Shown piece after piece: positions 1-5,712 of a stretch of 6,004 nucleotides of DNA. This DNA comes from CAZAQB01 sp964487155. GTDB lineage: Bacteria; Pseudomonadota; Gammaproteobacteria; Nitrococcales; Nitrococcaceae. Every line of letters starts with the position of its first letter. Positions within the stretch are counted from its first letter, which is position 1. The translations under genes and the position numbers were made by a program. Location: the NCBI GenBank assembly GCA_964487155.1, contig CAZAQB010000192.1, positions 1 through 6,004 on the forward strand, given 5' to 3'. The notes under the pieces are model-generated. The model was not told where the DNA came from, did not search any database, and saw only the letters and a list, made by a program, of their open reading frames with translations.

Positions 1-169
1 CTAGGCGCCGCGGGAGACGCGAGTGCCATGGGCAAAGGCAGCCAGTGCCAGCCCCCGGCCCAGCGCCCAAGCCTTGTGGCGGAAGCGTTCCAGCGAAGCT
101 GAGGCGATTCACCTGGAGCGCTATCATCCGGCCAGGCACACAACCAGCAGACCAACGCGCGGAGAACCC
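1..169. other. left flank, no supported gene
   Basis: I find no gene here with a convincing start, ribosome site and recognisable protein. The exonuclease frame stays open back to an ATG at 23, but that ATG has no Shine-Dalgarno and the extra 49 residues are low-complexity and arginine-, serine- and alanine-rich. On the minus strand one frame is open from just after a TGA at 111-109 to a TAG at 3-1. It reads protein-like (ending LERFRHKAWALGRGLALAAF plus about ten residues) but has no start codon with a ribosome site. A decayed coding remnant is possible but unproven. The promoter of the exonuclease gene should lie here, yet I see no clear -35/-10 pair. Confidence 0.4.
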
Positions 170-766
170 ATGAGCCAGGCTGCGGAGCTTTTCGTGTCCA
201 CCGATATCGAGGCCGACGGGCCCTGCCCCGGCCCCCACAGCATGCTGTCCGTAGCCTCTGCGGTGTTCACCCGGGACGGTCGGGTCCTGGATACCTTCTC
301 GGTAAACCTGGAGACCCTGCCGGGCGCGAGTCCCCATCCGGTGACCGAGCGGTGGTGGGAGAGCCAGCCGCAGGCCTGGGCCGCCTGCCGGCGGGATCTG
401 GAGGCACCGCAGAGCGCCCTGCGCCGCTATCGGGACTGGCTGCGCGGCCTGCCCGGCCGGCCGGTGTTCGTGGGCTATCCGGCCAGCTTCGACTTCCTGT
501 TCGTTGGCTGGTATCTGATGGCCTTCACCGGCGACAACCCGTTCGGCTTCGCCGCCCTGGATATCAAGACCTACGCCATGGCGCTGTTCCGCACCGATTT
601 TCACGCGACGCTGCGGGGGCGCTTTGCGCCGGGCTGGTTCGACGACCGGCCCCATACCCACGTGGCCCTGGACGACGCCCTGGAGCAGGGGGCGCTGCTG
701 TGCAACCTGTTCCGTTACCGCGATGCGCTGGATCTGCCGGAAGGCTTCCCGGAGTCATCACCGTGA
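170..766 (+). CDS. DEDDh-family 3'-5' exonuclease (Rv2179c-like or DnaQ/RNase T-like)
   Basis: A 198-residue cytoplasmic nuclease of the RNase H-like DEDD superfamily, expected to remove nucleotides from 3' ends of RNA or DNA using two metal ions. Motif I is D12-I-E14 (STDIEADGP). Motif II is probably D108 in VGYPASFDFLF. Motif III is H164-VALD-D169, the HxxxxD spacing of the DEDDh subgroup, so all four acidic residues and the histidine are present. A TERWWESQ segment at 59-66 resembles the 'WW..Q' region that I associate with Rv2179c-like exoribonucleases. There is no signal peptide, membrane segment or second domain. The start at 170 is chosen because GGAG at 161-164 lies five bases upstream and the catalytic fold begins ten residues in; a longer frame back to 23 lacks a ribosome site. 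The gene stands alone and converges on the por operon. The substrate (RNA or DNA) cannot be decided from sequence. Confidence 0.85.
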   Translation: MSQAAELFVSTDIEADGPCPGPHSMLSVASAVFTRDGRVLDTFSVNLETLPGASPHPVTERWWESQPQAWAACRRDLEAPQSALRRYRDWLRGLPGRPVFVGYPASFDFLFVGWYLMAFTGDNPFGFAALDIKTYAMALFRTDFHATLRGRFAPGWFDDRPHTHVALDDALEQGALLCNLFRYRDALDLPEGFPESSP

Positions 767-787
767 CCATGGGGGAGCGGCGTTTTT

Positions 788-813
788 AGCCACAGATGAA
801 CGCAGATGGACGC
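788..813 (+). repeat. 26-bp AGCCAC-plus-tandem-decamer repeat, copy 1
   Basis: The unit is AGCCAC followed by AGATGAACGC and AGATGGACGC, two decamers differing at one base. It starts 22 bases after the exonuclease stop codon and is preceded by a run of five T at 783-787. Its first 16 bases match copy 2 (1045-1060) at 14 positions. The 10-bp period equals about one helical turn. From memory, closely similar sequences ('ttcatccgtggct' type) occur as dispersed intergenic repeats in many environmental bacteria; their function is unknown to me. Confidence 0.75.
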
Positions 814-892
814 GGCTGCTTGAGGGCCGGCGGCTGGCCGGGTCCCGCGCCCGGACCCACCCGCGGTGCCCGCCCCACCGCCCCTGGCACGC

Positions 893-967
893 TTCTTCGC
901 GACCTGGCCTACGGCGGGCTGCCCACACCGCTTCGCCATGGCCGCCGTAGCCCCACGTTGCGAAGAA
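893..967. repeat. nested inverted repeat, two-tier stem
   Basis: An outer stem pairs TTCTTCGC (893-900) with GCGAAGAA (960-967), 8 of 8 bases. An inner stem pairs CTACGGCGG (909-917) with CCGCCGTAG (942-950), 9 of 9 bases, enclosing a 24-base loop. The spacers between the tiers are 8 and 9 bases. Two perfect arms in register within 75 bp are more than chance composition would give, so a folded RNA or DNA structure is likely. No coding function is supported. It could be the core of the surrounding repeat element or part of the 3' untranslated region of the exonuclease mRNA. Confidence 0.6.
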
Positions 968-975
968 ACGTGGGG
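951..975. repeat. 9-bp perfect hairpin overlapping the nested stem
   Basis: CCCCACGTT (951-959) pairs with AACGTGGGG (967-975) around a 7-base loop, GCGAAGA. That loop is almost exactly the right arm of the outer stem at 893-967, so both structures cannot form fully at once. A further 6-bp stem follows: CCGGCG (977-982) with CGCCGG (990-995). There is no T-run after it on the plus strand, so a standard intrinsic terminator is not indicated. Confidence 0.6.
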
Positions 976-1044
976 GCCGGCGTTTCAGGCGCCGGGGCGC
1001 CACCTCCGGCCATGATCCCCAGCCTCCAGCGGCCGCGGGTTGAT

Positions 1045-1123
1045 AGCCACGGATGAACACTGATAAATGCGGATGATGGAATTACCCAGGGGAATTAGTG
1101 TTCATCCGTGTTCATCCGTGGCT
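1045..1123. repeat. 79-bp palindrome made of two inverted 26-bp repeat copies
   Basis: AGCCACGGATGAACAC (1045-1060) is perfectly complementary to GTGTTCATCCGTGGCT (1108-1123), giving a 16-bp perfect stem. The next 10 bases of each arm match at 6 of 10 positions. On the minus strand the right arm contains a perfect tandem decamer, GGATGAACAC twice, at 1117-1098. The 27-bp centre (1071-1097) is AT-richer and carries a smaller inverted AATT...AATT. It begins 46 bases past the stop of the last operon gene, so it could act as a bidirectional termination or mRNA 3'-end stabilising structure, but it lacks U-runs. Confidence 0.8.
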
Positions 1124-1150
1124 GGCGCTGCAATGGTAATCCCTGGCTCG

Positions 1151-1162
1151 CCCGGCGCCGGG
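1151..1162. terminator. 12-bp perfect GC palindrome after the operon, weak terminator candidate
   Basis: CCCGGCGCCGGG is a perfect palindrome 7 bases beyond the stop codon of the last operon gene. A hairpin there would be short with a very tight loop, and the minus-strand sequence after it (GAGCCAGGGATTACC) has no U-run. It may assist pausing ahead of the larger palindrome at 1045-1123, but it may also be chance in GC-rich DNA. Confidence 0.25.
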
Positions 1163-1169
1163 ACGGCGC

Positions 1170-2819
1170 TTAGATCTCCTCTGGAACCATCTTGATGGCC
1201 CCGCAGGGGCATTCCGCCACGCAGATGCCGCAGCCCTTGCAGTAGTCGTAGTCGAACTCGAACCGATTGCCCGGACCCAGCTTGCGTACGGCGTTGTCGG
1301 GGCAGACCCCGTAGCAGTTGTCGCACTCGAAGCAGTTGCCGCAGGACAGGCAGCGCCGCGCCTCGTAGAGGGCGTTGGTCTCGTCGAGGCCCTCCAGCAC
1401 CTCGCCGAAGGTGGTGCGCCGGCGCACGATGTCCAGCTGGGGCTGCACGGTCTTGGGTGCGTCGGTGTAGTACCAGGTGTTGAGCTTGTCGAAGCTCGCC
1501 AGGTCGTTGTTGGGCACCTTGGCGTAGCGCTCGCCCCGCAGCCAGGCGTCGATGCAGCGGGCGGCCTTCTTGCCATGGCCTACCGCGACGGTGACCGTGC
1601 GCTCGGAGGGCACCATGTCGCCGCCGGCGAACAGGCCGTCGAAGCCGGTCATCATCTGGCGGTCGACCTCGATCACCCCGTCACTGGAGATCTCCACCCC
1701 CGGGACCTTCTCGATGAAGGAGGTGTCCACCTGCTGGCCCAGAGCCAGCACCACGCTGTCGGCCTCCAGGCGCTCCATCTCGCCGGTGGGCTGGGGCTTG
1801 CCGTCGGCGTCCAGCTCCATCTTCTCGATCATGATGCCGTCGTCGTCGCCCACTTCCTTGATGGTGCGCAGCCAGTTGACGATGACGCCTTCCTCAAGGG
1901 CCTCCTCCACCTCGAAATCGTGGGCCGGCATCTGCTCCCGGGTGCGCCGGTAGACGATGATGGCCTCCTCGGCGCCGAGGCGCTTGGCGGTCCGGGCGAC
2001 ATCCACGGCGGTGTTGCCGCCACCGTAGATCACCACCCGGCGGCCCAGCTGGGGCTTGGCCCCGCCGGTCTCCATGTCGCGCAGCACGCCCACCGCATCC
2101 AGAATCTTGCCGGCGTCGGCGGCGGGCAGGTCCACCCGCTTGGCGAGATGGGCGCCGATGGCGAGGAAACAGGCGTCGAAGCCACCCTCGCGCATCTGCG
2201 TCTCGATGTCCTCCACCTTGCGGTTGAGCTGCAGGTCGATGCCCATGTCCATGATGCGGTTGATGTCCGCCTCCACCACGTCCCGGGGCAGGCGGTAGGC
2301 CGGGATGCCGAAGCGCATCATGCCGCCGGGTACCGGCCCGGCCTCGTAGAGGCTCACCTCATGGCCCAGCCGGCGCAGGTGGTAGGCGGCGGACAGGCCC
2401 GAGGGGCCGGCGCCGATCACCAGAATGCGCTGGCCGGTGGGGCTGCCGACGATCTCCGGCTTCCAGCCCTCCTTGCGGGCCTGGTCGTCGAGGAAACGCT
2501 CCACGGCGTGGATGTTGACAGCGGTGTCGATGTCCTTGCGATTGCAGTTGCTCTCGCAGGGGTGGTAACAGGCCCGTCCCATGATGCCGGGCAATGGGTT
2601 GTCCCGCATGATCACCTGCCAGGCGCCGTGGTAGTCCCCCTCCTCGGCCCGGGACAGCCAGGCCTGGATGTTCTCGCCGGCCGGGCAGGCGTTGTTGCAG
2701 GGCGGCATCCGGTCCACGTAGACCGGGCGCTCGGTGCGCCAGCTGCCGGTCTTGTTCTCCAGGCTGGTGCCGACGTCCAGGGTGATGGCAAACGGTGCCT
2801 GATCGGGATCATGGCTCAT
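1170..2819 (-). CDS. GltD-like FAD/NAD(P)H oxidoreductase fused to a C-terminal 2[4Fe-4S] ferredoxin (PorD-like) domain
   Basis: This 549-residue protein is predicted to move electrons between NAD(P)H and the Por complex. Residues 35-115 form an N-terminal Cys-rich domain of the GltD/dihydropyrimidine dehydrogenase type (C41, C45, C84, C88, C92; CNNACPAG and GRACYHPCESNC). The FAD site is GAGPSG at 136-141, with E159 ending the Rossmann strand. The NAD(P)H site is GGGNTA at 266-271, followed by YRRTREQMPA at 290-299; the paired arginines suggest NADPH. A second FAD motif, FAGGDMV, is at 397-403. The tail has two clusters: C496/C499/C502/C506-P and C527/C530/C533/C537-P, plus extra C490, C493 and C539. 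The ATG overlaps the porB TGA by four bases (ATGA), with GAGGAGG seven bases upstream, implying translational coupling. It is not a glutamate synthase subunit: there is no gltB nearby and ferredoxin tails are not typical of GltD. The closest functional analogy I know is the flavoprotein subunit of 2-oxoacid:NADP+ oxidoreductases such as KorABC. Confidence 0.9.
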   Translation of the reverse strand: MSHDPDQAPFAITLDVGTSLENKTGSWRTERPVYVDRMPPCNNACPAGENIQAWLSRAEEGDYHGAWQVIMRDNPLPGIMGRACYHPCESNCNRKDIDTAVNIHAVERFLDDQARKEGWKPEIVGSPTGQRILVIGAGPSGLSAAYHLRRLGHEVSLYEAGPVPGGMMRFGIPAYRLPRDVVEADINRIMDMGIDLQLNRKVEDIETQMREGGFDACFLAIGAHLAKRVDLPAADAGKILDAVGVLRDMETGGAKPQLGRRVVIYGGGNTAVDVARTAKRLGAEEAIIVYRRTREQMPAHDFEVEEALEEGVIVNWLRTIKEVGDDDGIMIEKMELDADGKPQPTGEMERLEADSVVLALGQQVDTSFIEKVPGVEISSDGVIEVDRQMMTGFDGLFAGGDMVPSERTVTVAVGHGKKAARCIDAWLRGERYAKVPNNDLASFDKLNTWYYTDAPKTVQPQLDIVRRRTTFGEVLEGLDETNALYEARRCLSCGNCFECDNCYGVCPDNAVRKLGPGNRFEFDYDYCKGCGICVAECPCGAIKMVPEEI

Positions 2820-3853
2820 GGCAGGACCTCCTCGTTCTCGCCCAGCAGGTTGAACTGCCGGATGTTTTCGTCAGCCATGGCCTGCAGGCGGGCGATGGAC
2901 TCACGGCCGTAGTCGTCACCCTTGAACAAATGGGCGAAGCGGCGCTGGGGCTTGAGGTATTCCTCTACTGGCACCTTCGCCCGGAGGGGTACCGACCCGG
3001 TGAGCCGGCCGCCCTCGGCCTCGAACAGAGGGAACAGGCCGCAGTTGGTGGCCAGGCGGGAAATCCGGATGGTGTCCTCGCTCTTGGTGCCCCAGCCCAG
3101 GGGACAGGGCACGTAGATGTGGATGTAGCGGGCGCCCCGGTAGCTCATGGCCTTGGTGACCTTGGCCTCCAGGTCCTGGAGATGGGACACCGCCGCTGTC
3201 GCCACGTACGGAATGCGGTGAGCCATGGCGATCAGCGGCAGGTTCTTGCCGGTGCCGAACACGTTGCCCGGGTGATCCCCCACCGGCATGGTTGTGGCGG
3301 TGCGCGCCCCCGGCGGGGTGGCGCCGGAGCGCTGTACTCCGGTGTTCATGTAGGCCTCGTTGTCGTAGCAGATGTAGAGCACATCGTCGTTGCGCTCGAA
3401 CATCCCCGACAGGCAGCCGAAGCCGATGTCCACGGTGCTGCCGTCGCCGCCCTGGGCCAGCACCCGCACGTCCTCGCGGCCCTTGGCGCGCATCGCGGCC
3501 ATCACGCCGCTGGCCACCGCCGGCGCGTTGCCGAACAGCGAGTGCAGCCAGGGGATCTGCCAGGAGGTCTCCGGATAGGGGGTGGTGAACACCTCCAGAC
3601 AGCCGGTGGCGTTCACCGCCATCAGCTTGCCGCCGGCGGCGCGCATGGCGGCGTCGACGGCGTAGCGGGCCCCCAGCGCCTCGCCGCAGCCCTGGCAGGC
3701 GCGGTGGCCCGAGGTGATGGCGTTGGAGCGGTCCATACTTGACTGGACGGCGCGGTTGTCGGCGTCCACCAGGCGGTTGCCCACGGTGAAGGTGCCCTTC
3801 TGGTAGAACTTCACCTTCTGTTCCGCGGTGAGTTCGTCGATCTGTCTGGTCAT
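2816..3853 (-). CDS. porB: pyruvate (2-oxoacid):ferredoxin oxidoreductase, beta subunit (TPP-binding)
   Basis: A 345-residue beta subunit that holds thiamine diphosphate and one [4Fe-4S] cluster, where the 2-oxoacid is decarboxylated and the first electrons leave. Cluster ligands are C53 and C56 (CQGCG), C85 (NATGC) and C250 (VPCPLGW), matching the four-cysteine pattern of the family. The TPP/Mg motif starts at GGDGSTVDIGFG (135-146) and ends at YDNEAYMNTGVQ (163-174); N170 aligns with the substrate-contacting Asn of single-chain PFORs. PWLHSLFGNAPAVASG (101-116) is also family-typical. It is longer than archaeal PorB, with about 50 residues ahead of CQGCG and a tail of about 95 residues after C250. 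The start is supported by GAGGAG at 3867-3862, which overlaps the porA TGA (TGAGGAG), with 12 bases between genes. VorB is the main alternative. Confidence 0.93.
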   Translation of the reverse strand: MTRQIDELTAEQKVKFYQKGTFTVGNRLVDADNRAVQSSMDRSNAITSGHRACQGCGEALGARYAVDAAMRAAGGKLMAVNATGCLEVFTTPYPETSWQIPWLHSLFGNAPAVASGVMAAMRAKGREDVRVLAQGGDGSTVDIGFGCLSGMFERNDDVLYICYDNEAYMNTGVQRSGATPPGARTATTMPVGDHPGNVFGTGKNLPLIAMAHRIPYVATAAVSHLQDLEAKVTKAMSYRGARYIHIYVPCPLGWGTKSEDTIRISRLATNCGLFPLFEAEGGRLTGSVPLRAKVPVEEYLKPQRRFAHLFKGDDYGRESIARLQAMADENIRQFNLLGENEEVLP

Positions 3854-3865
3854 GGAATTCTCTCC

Positions 3866-5122
3866 TCAGGCCTGGGCGGCGCCGCTGCCCCGGGCGATGT
3901 CGCGGATCAGGTTCTCCGCGATGGGTCCGGAGGCGATGGATTCACGCTGGCGGGCCAGTTCCCGGTCCACCATGTCCCGGTTCAGGTCCAGGAAGTGCAG
4001 GTCCTCCAGGGTGCCGGCGATGGCGCTCTCGAACAGGCCGCGCAGCGAGCGCTGGGTGATGGAGCGTCCGCCAAGGCCGGCGATCACCGTGTGCACGTGG
4101 GTGTCCACGCCCTGCAGGGCCATGCGGATGTTGGTGGCGACGATGCCGCCGAAGCCCACCGCGAACCCCTTCTCCAGCACCAGAATGCGGCTGGCCCCGG
4201 AGAGCGCCGCCCGCAGCGCCGCGCTCGGAAACGGCCGGAACGAGCAGATGGAGACCACGCCGATGCGCTCGCCGGCCTCGCGCATGGTGTCCACGGTGTC
4301 CTTCACGGTGCCGGCCACGGAGCCCATGGTGACGATGATGGTGTCGGCATCCGCCGCCTGGTACTCGTGGATCAGCCCGCCGGCCTCCCGGCCGAACCGC
4401 CGCTGGAACTCGGCGGCAATCTCCGGGATGACATCCAGGGCCTGGAGCTGCTTCTCATGGGCCAGGTAGCGCACTTCGGTGAACGCCTCCGGGCCCACCA
4501 TGGCGCCGATGGAGTACGGCTTGGCCGGGTCCAGCACCTGGCGCGGCTCGAACGGCGGCAGGAAGGCGTCCACGGTCTCCTGGTCAGGGATGTCCACCCG
4601 CTCGTAGGCGTGGGTGAGGATGAAGCCGTCCATGCACACCATCACCGGGCAGGACAGCCGCTCGGCGATCTTGAAGGCCTGGATGTGCAGATCGGCGGCC
4701 TCCTGGTTGGTCTCCGCGAACAGCTGGATCCAGCCGGAGTCCCGCACCGCCATGGCATCCGTGTGGTCGTTCCAGATGTTGATGGGGGCGCCGATGGCCC
4801 GGTTGGCCAGGGTCATGACGATGGGCAGGCCGAGGCCGGCGGCGTTGTAGACCGCCTCGGCCATGAACAGCAGGCCCTGGCTGGCGGTGGCCGTGTAGGT
4901 GCGGGCACCGGCCGCCGAGGAGCCGATGCCCACCGACAGGGCGGCAAACTCGCTCTCCACGTTGAGGTACTCGCAGTTCTTGAGCGCCCCGGACTTCACC
5001 AGCTCGCCGCAGGCCTCGACGATGTGGGTCTGGGGCGAGATGGGGTAGGCACAGATCACCTCCGGCCGGCACAGGGCCACGCACTCGGCGACGGCGTGGC
5101 TGCCTTCGATCTGTTTAAGCAT
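3866..5122 (-). CDS. porA: pyruvate (2-oxoacid):ferredoxin oxidoreductase, alpha subunit
   Basis: A 418-residue alpha subunit forming the pyrimidine/substrate side of the TPP active site and the CoA-reacting domain. YPISPQT (26-32) is the counterpart of the YPITP motif of PFORs, with Ser at the position of the usual Thr. NVESEFAA (54-61), TASQGLLFMAEA (79-90) and NRAIGAPINIWNDHTD (107-122) follow; R108 corresponds to the substrate-binding Arg. The NDHTD and GWIQLFAE (130-137) segments, and MDGFILTHAYE (164-174), are characteristic of pyruvate or branched-chain oxoacid enzymes rather than 2-oxoglutarate KorA. A transketolase C-like domain covers about 258-360. The start at 5122 lies inside the end of porG (8-base overlap, ATGCTTAA). 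GGAGGAGG at 5136-5129, six bases upstream, fixes it. The frame extends upstream to 5332 only as a shadow inside porG. Pyruvate is favoured but VorA is not excluded. Confidence 0.94.
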   Translation of the reverse strand: MLKQIEGSHAVAECVALCRPEVICAYPISPQTHIVEACGELVKSGALKNCEYLNVESEFAALSVGIGSSAAGARTYTATASQGLLFMAEAVYNAAGLGLPIVMTLANRAIGAPINIWNDHTDAMAVRDSGWIQLFAETNQEAADLHIQAFKIAERLSCPVMVCMDGFILTHAYERVDIPDQETVDAFLPPFEPRQVLDPAKPYSIGAMVGPEAFTEVRYLAHEKQLQALDVIPEIAAEFQRRFGREAGGLIHEYQAADADTIIVTMGSVAGTVKDTVDTMREAGERIGVVSICSFRPFPSAALRAALSGASRILVLEKGFAVGFGGIVATNIRMALQGVDTHVHTVIAGLGGRSITQRSLRGLFESAIAGTLEDLHFLDLNRDMVDRELARQRESIASGPIAENLIRDIARGSGAAQA

Positions 5123-5696
5123 GGGTTTCCTCCTCCACGGCCCCGTGCGCCGCCTGGTAGGCGGCACGGGCGGCGGCGATGTTGCCTGCAGCGATCTTGC
5201 CGGCGAATTTCTTGCGGATGGCCTGCTCCACCGAGTCAATGCTGATCTGGCCGGTGACGGCGGCGAAGCCGCCGAGCAGGGCGGCGTTGGGCACCGGCCG
5301 GCCCACATGCTTGCGGGCCAGCTCGGTGGCACCCACGCCCACCAGGTGTCCCTCCGGCAGGTGGCTGGCCACCGCCTGGATGCCCAGCGCCTCCACGCTC
5401 TTGGTGGAGTTGATCAGCGCGTAGCCGCCGGCCTTCAGGCCGGAGAACACATCCAGGGCATGGAACAGGGTGGGGTCCTGAACGATGACCGCGTCCGGTT
5501 CCATGATGGGCTCCCGGGAGCGGATCTCGCGGTCGTCGATGCGGCAGTAGGAGACTACGGGCGCACCGGTGCGCTCCGAGCCGAAACTGGGAAAGGCCTG
5601 GGCGTGGCGGCCTTCGATGAACGCGGCGATGGAGAGCAGCTCGGCGGCGGTTACGACGCCCTGTCCTCCCCGCCCGTGCAGCCGGATCTGGAACAT
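5115..5696 (-). CDS. porG: pyruvate (2-oxoacid):ferredoxin oxidoreductase, gamma subunit
   Basis: A 193-residue gamma subunit (POR domain) that in this enzyme family contacts CoA and completes the heteromultimer. The N-terminus FQIRLHGRGGQGVVTAAELL has the hallmark RGGQG at 9-13, and FPSFGSERTGAPV (35-47) matches the family's FPSFGPERRGAPV. VPNAALLGGFAAVTG (135-149) is the usual late motif, and the full length is typical. It contains no Fe-S ligands, as expected. It is the first gene of the operon. ATG at 5696 is preferred because AGGAGGAGG lies seven bases upstream and translation begins directly with the conserved strand. An in-frame ATG at 5783 would add 29 basic, proline-rich residues and lacks a ribosome site. 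Confidence 0.94.
   Translation of the reverse strand: MFQIRLHGRGGQGVVTAAELLSIAAFIEGRHAQAFPSFGSERTGAPVVSYCRIDDREIRSREPIMEPDAVIVQDPTLFHALDVFSGLKAGGYALINSTKSVEALGIQAVASHLPEGHLVGVGATELARKHVGRPVPNAALLGGFAAVTGQISIDSVEQAIRKKFAGKIAAGNIAAARAAYQAAHGAVEEETHA
5129..5136 (-). promoter_or_regulatory. porA ribosome binding site within porG
   Basis: GGAGGAGG on the minus strand, six bases before the porA ATG and wholly inside the porG coding sequence. It decides the porA start against the long upstream open frame, and with the 8-base gene overlap it indicates coupled translation. Confidence 0.8.
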
Positions 5697-5703
5697 CGGG
5701 GTT

Positions 5704-5712
5704 CCTCCTCCT
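5704..5712 (-). promoter_or_regulatory. porG ribosome binding site
   Basis: AGGAGGAGG on the minus strand, seven bases before the ATG at 5696. It is a very strong Shine-Dalgarno and the main reason to choose 5696 over the in-frame ATG at 5783. Confidence 0.8.

Larger units (their letters stand above)
788..1123. mobile_element. possible 336-bp MITE-like element with imperfect 26-bp terminal inverted repeats
   Basis: The left end (788-813, plus strand) and right end (1123-1098, minus strand) match at 21 of 26 positions when read inward. Both start AGCCAC and continue with two tandem 10-bp RGATGRACRC units. Between them lies GC-rich, hairpin-forming, non-coding DNA. This is the geometry of a small non-autonomous element. 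Against it, no target-site duplication is visible on either side, and a third unit copy at 1045-1070 lies internally. It could equally be a cluster of independent short repeats. No transposase is present in the window. Confidence 0.3.
767..1169. other. repeat-rich convergent intergenic region
   Basis: This 403-bp gap separates the 3' ends of two convergent transcription units. Several frames stay open by chance because of high GC, notably a 100-codon minus-strand frame at 1060-758. None has a ribosome site or a recognisable domain, and that frame runs straight through the inverted repeats, so I call no gene. The stretch contains three copies of a 26-bp unit and several strong stem-loops, listed separately. 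It probably serves, at least passively, as the termination zone for both the exonuclease gene and the por operon. Confidence 0.75.

Noticed and set aside
23..169. N-terminal 49-residue extension of the exonuclease
   Set aside because: No Shine-Dalgarno at 23 and low-complexity residues. The ATG at 170 has GGAG five bases upstream and the conserved DxE motif follows at once.
758..1060. 100-codon minus-strand frame in the intergenic region
   Set aside because: It runs through inverted repeats and into the exonuclease end, is Arg/Ala/Gly-rich, and has no ribosome site or recognisable fold.
788..1123. CRISPR array
   Set aside because: The three repeat copies are not all in the same orientation, spacing is irregular (about 230 and 27 bp), and no cas genes are present.
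1170..2819. Glutamate synthase small subunit (GltD)
   Set aside because: No gltB or amidotransferase gene is adjacent, a ferredoxin tail is present, and the gene is coupled to porB. The similarity reflects a shared electron-transfer module.
1575..2912. 445-codon plus-strand open frame antisense to the flavoprotein
   Set aside because: It is the complement of well-supported coding sequence in GC-rich DNA. Its translation is rich in His, Gly, Val and Leu with no domain motif and no ribosome site.
2795..3742. 315-codon plus-strand open frame antisense to porB
   Set aside because: A shadow of porB, which has all catalytic and cluster residues on the other strand.
3995..5245. 416-codon plus-strand open frame antisense to porA/porG
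   Set aside because: A codon-bias shadow of porA, with compositionally skewed protein and no motifs.
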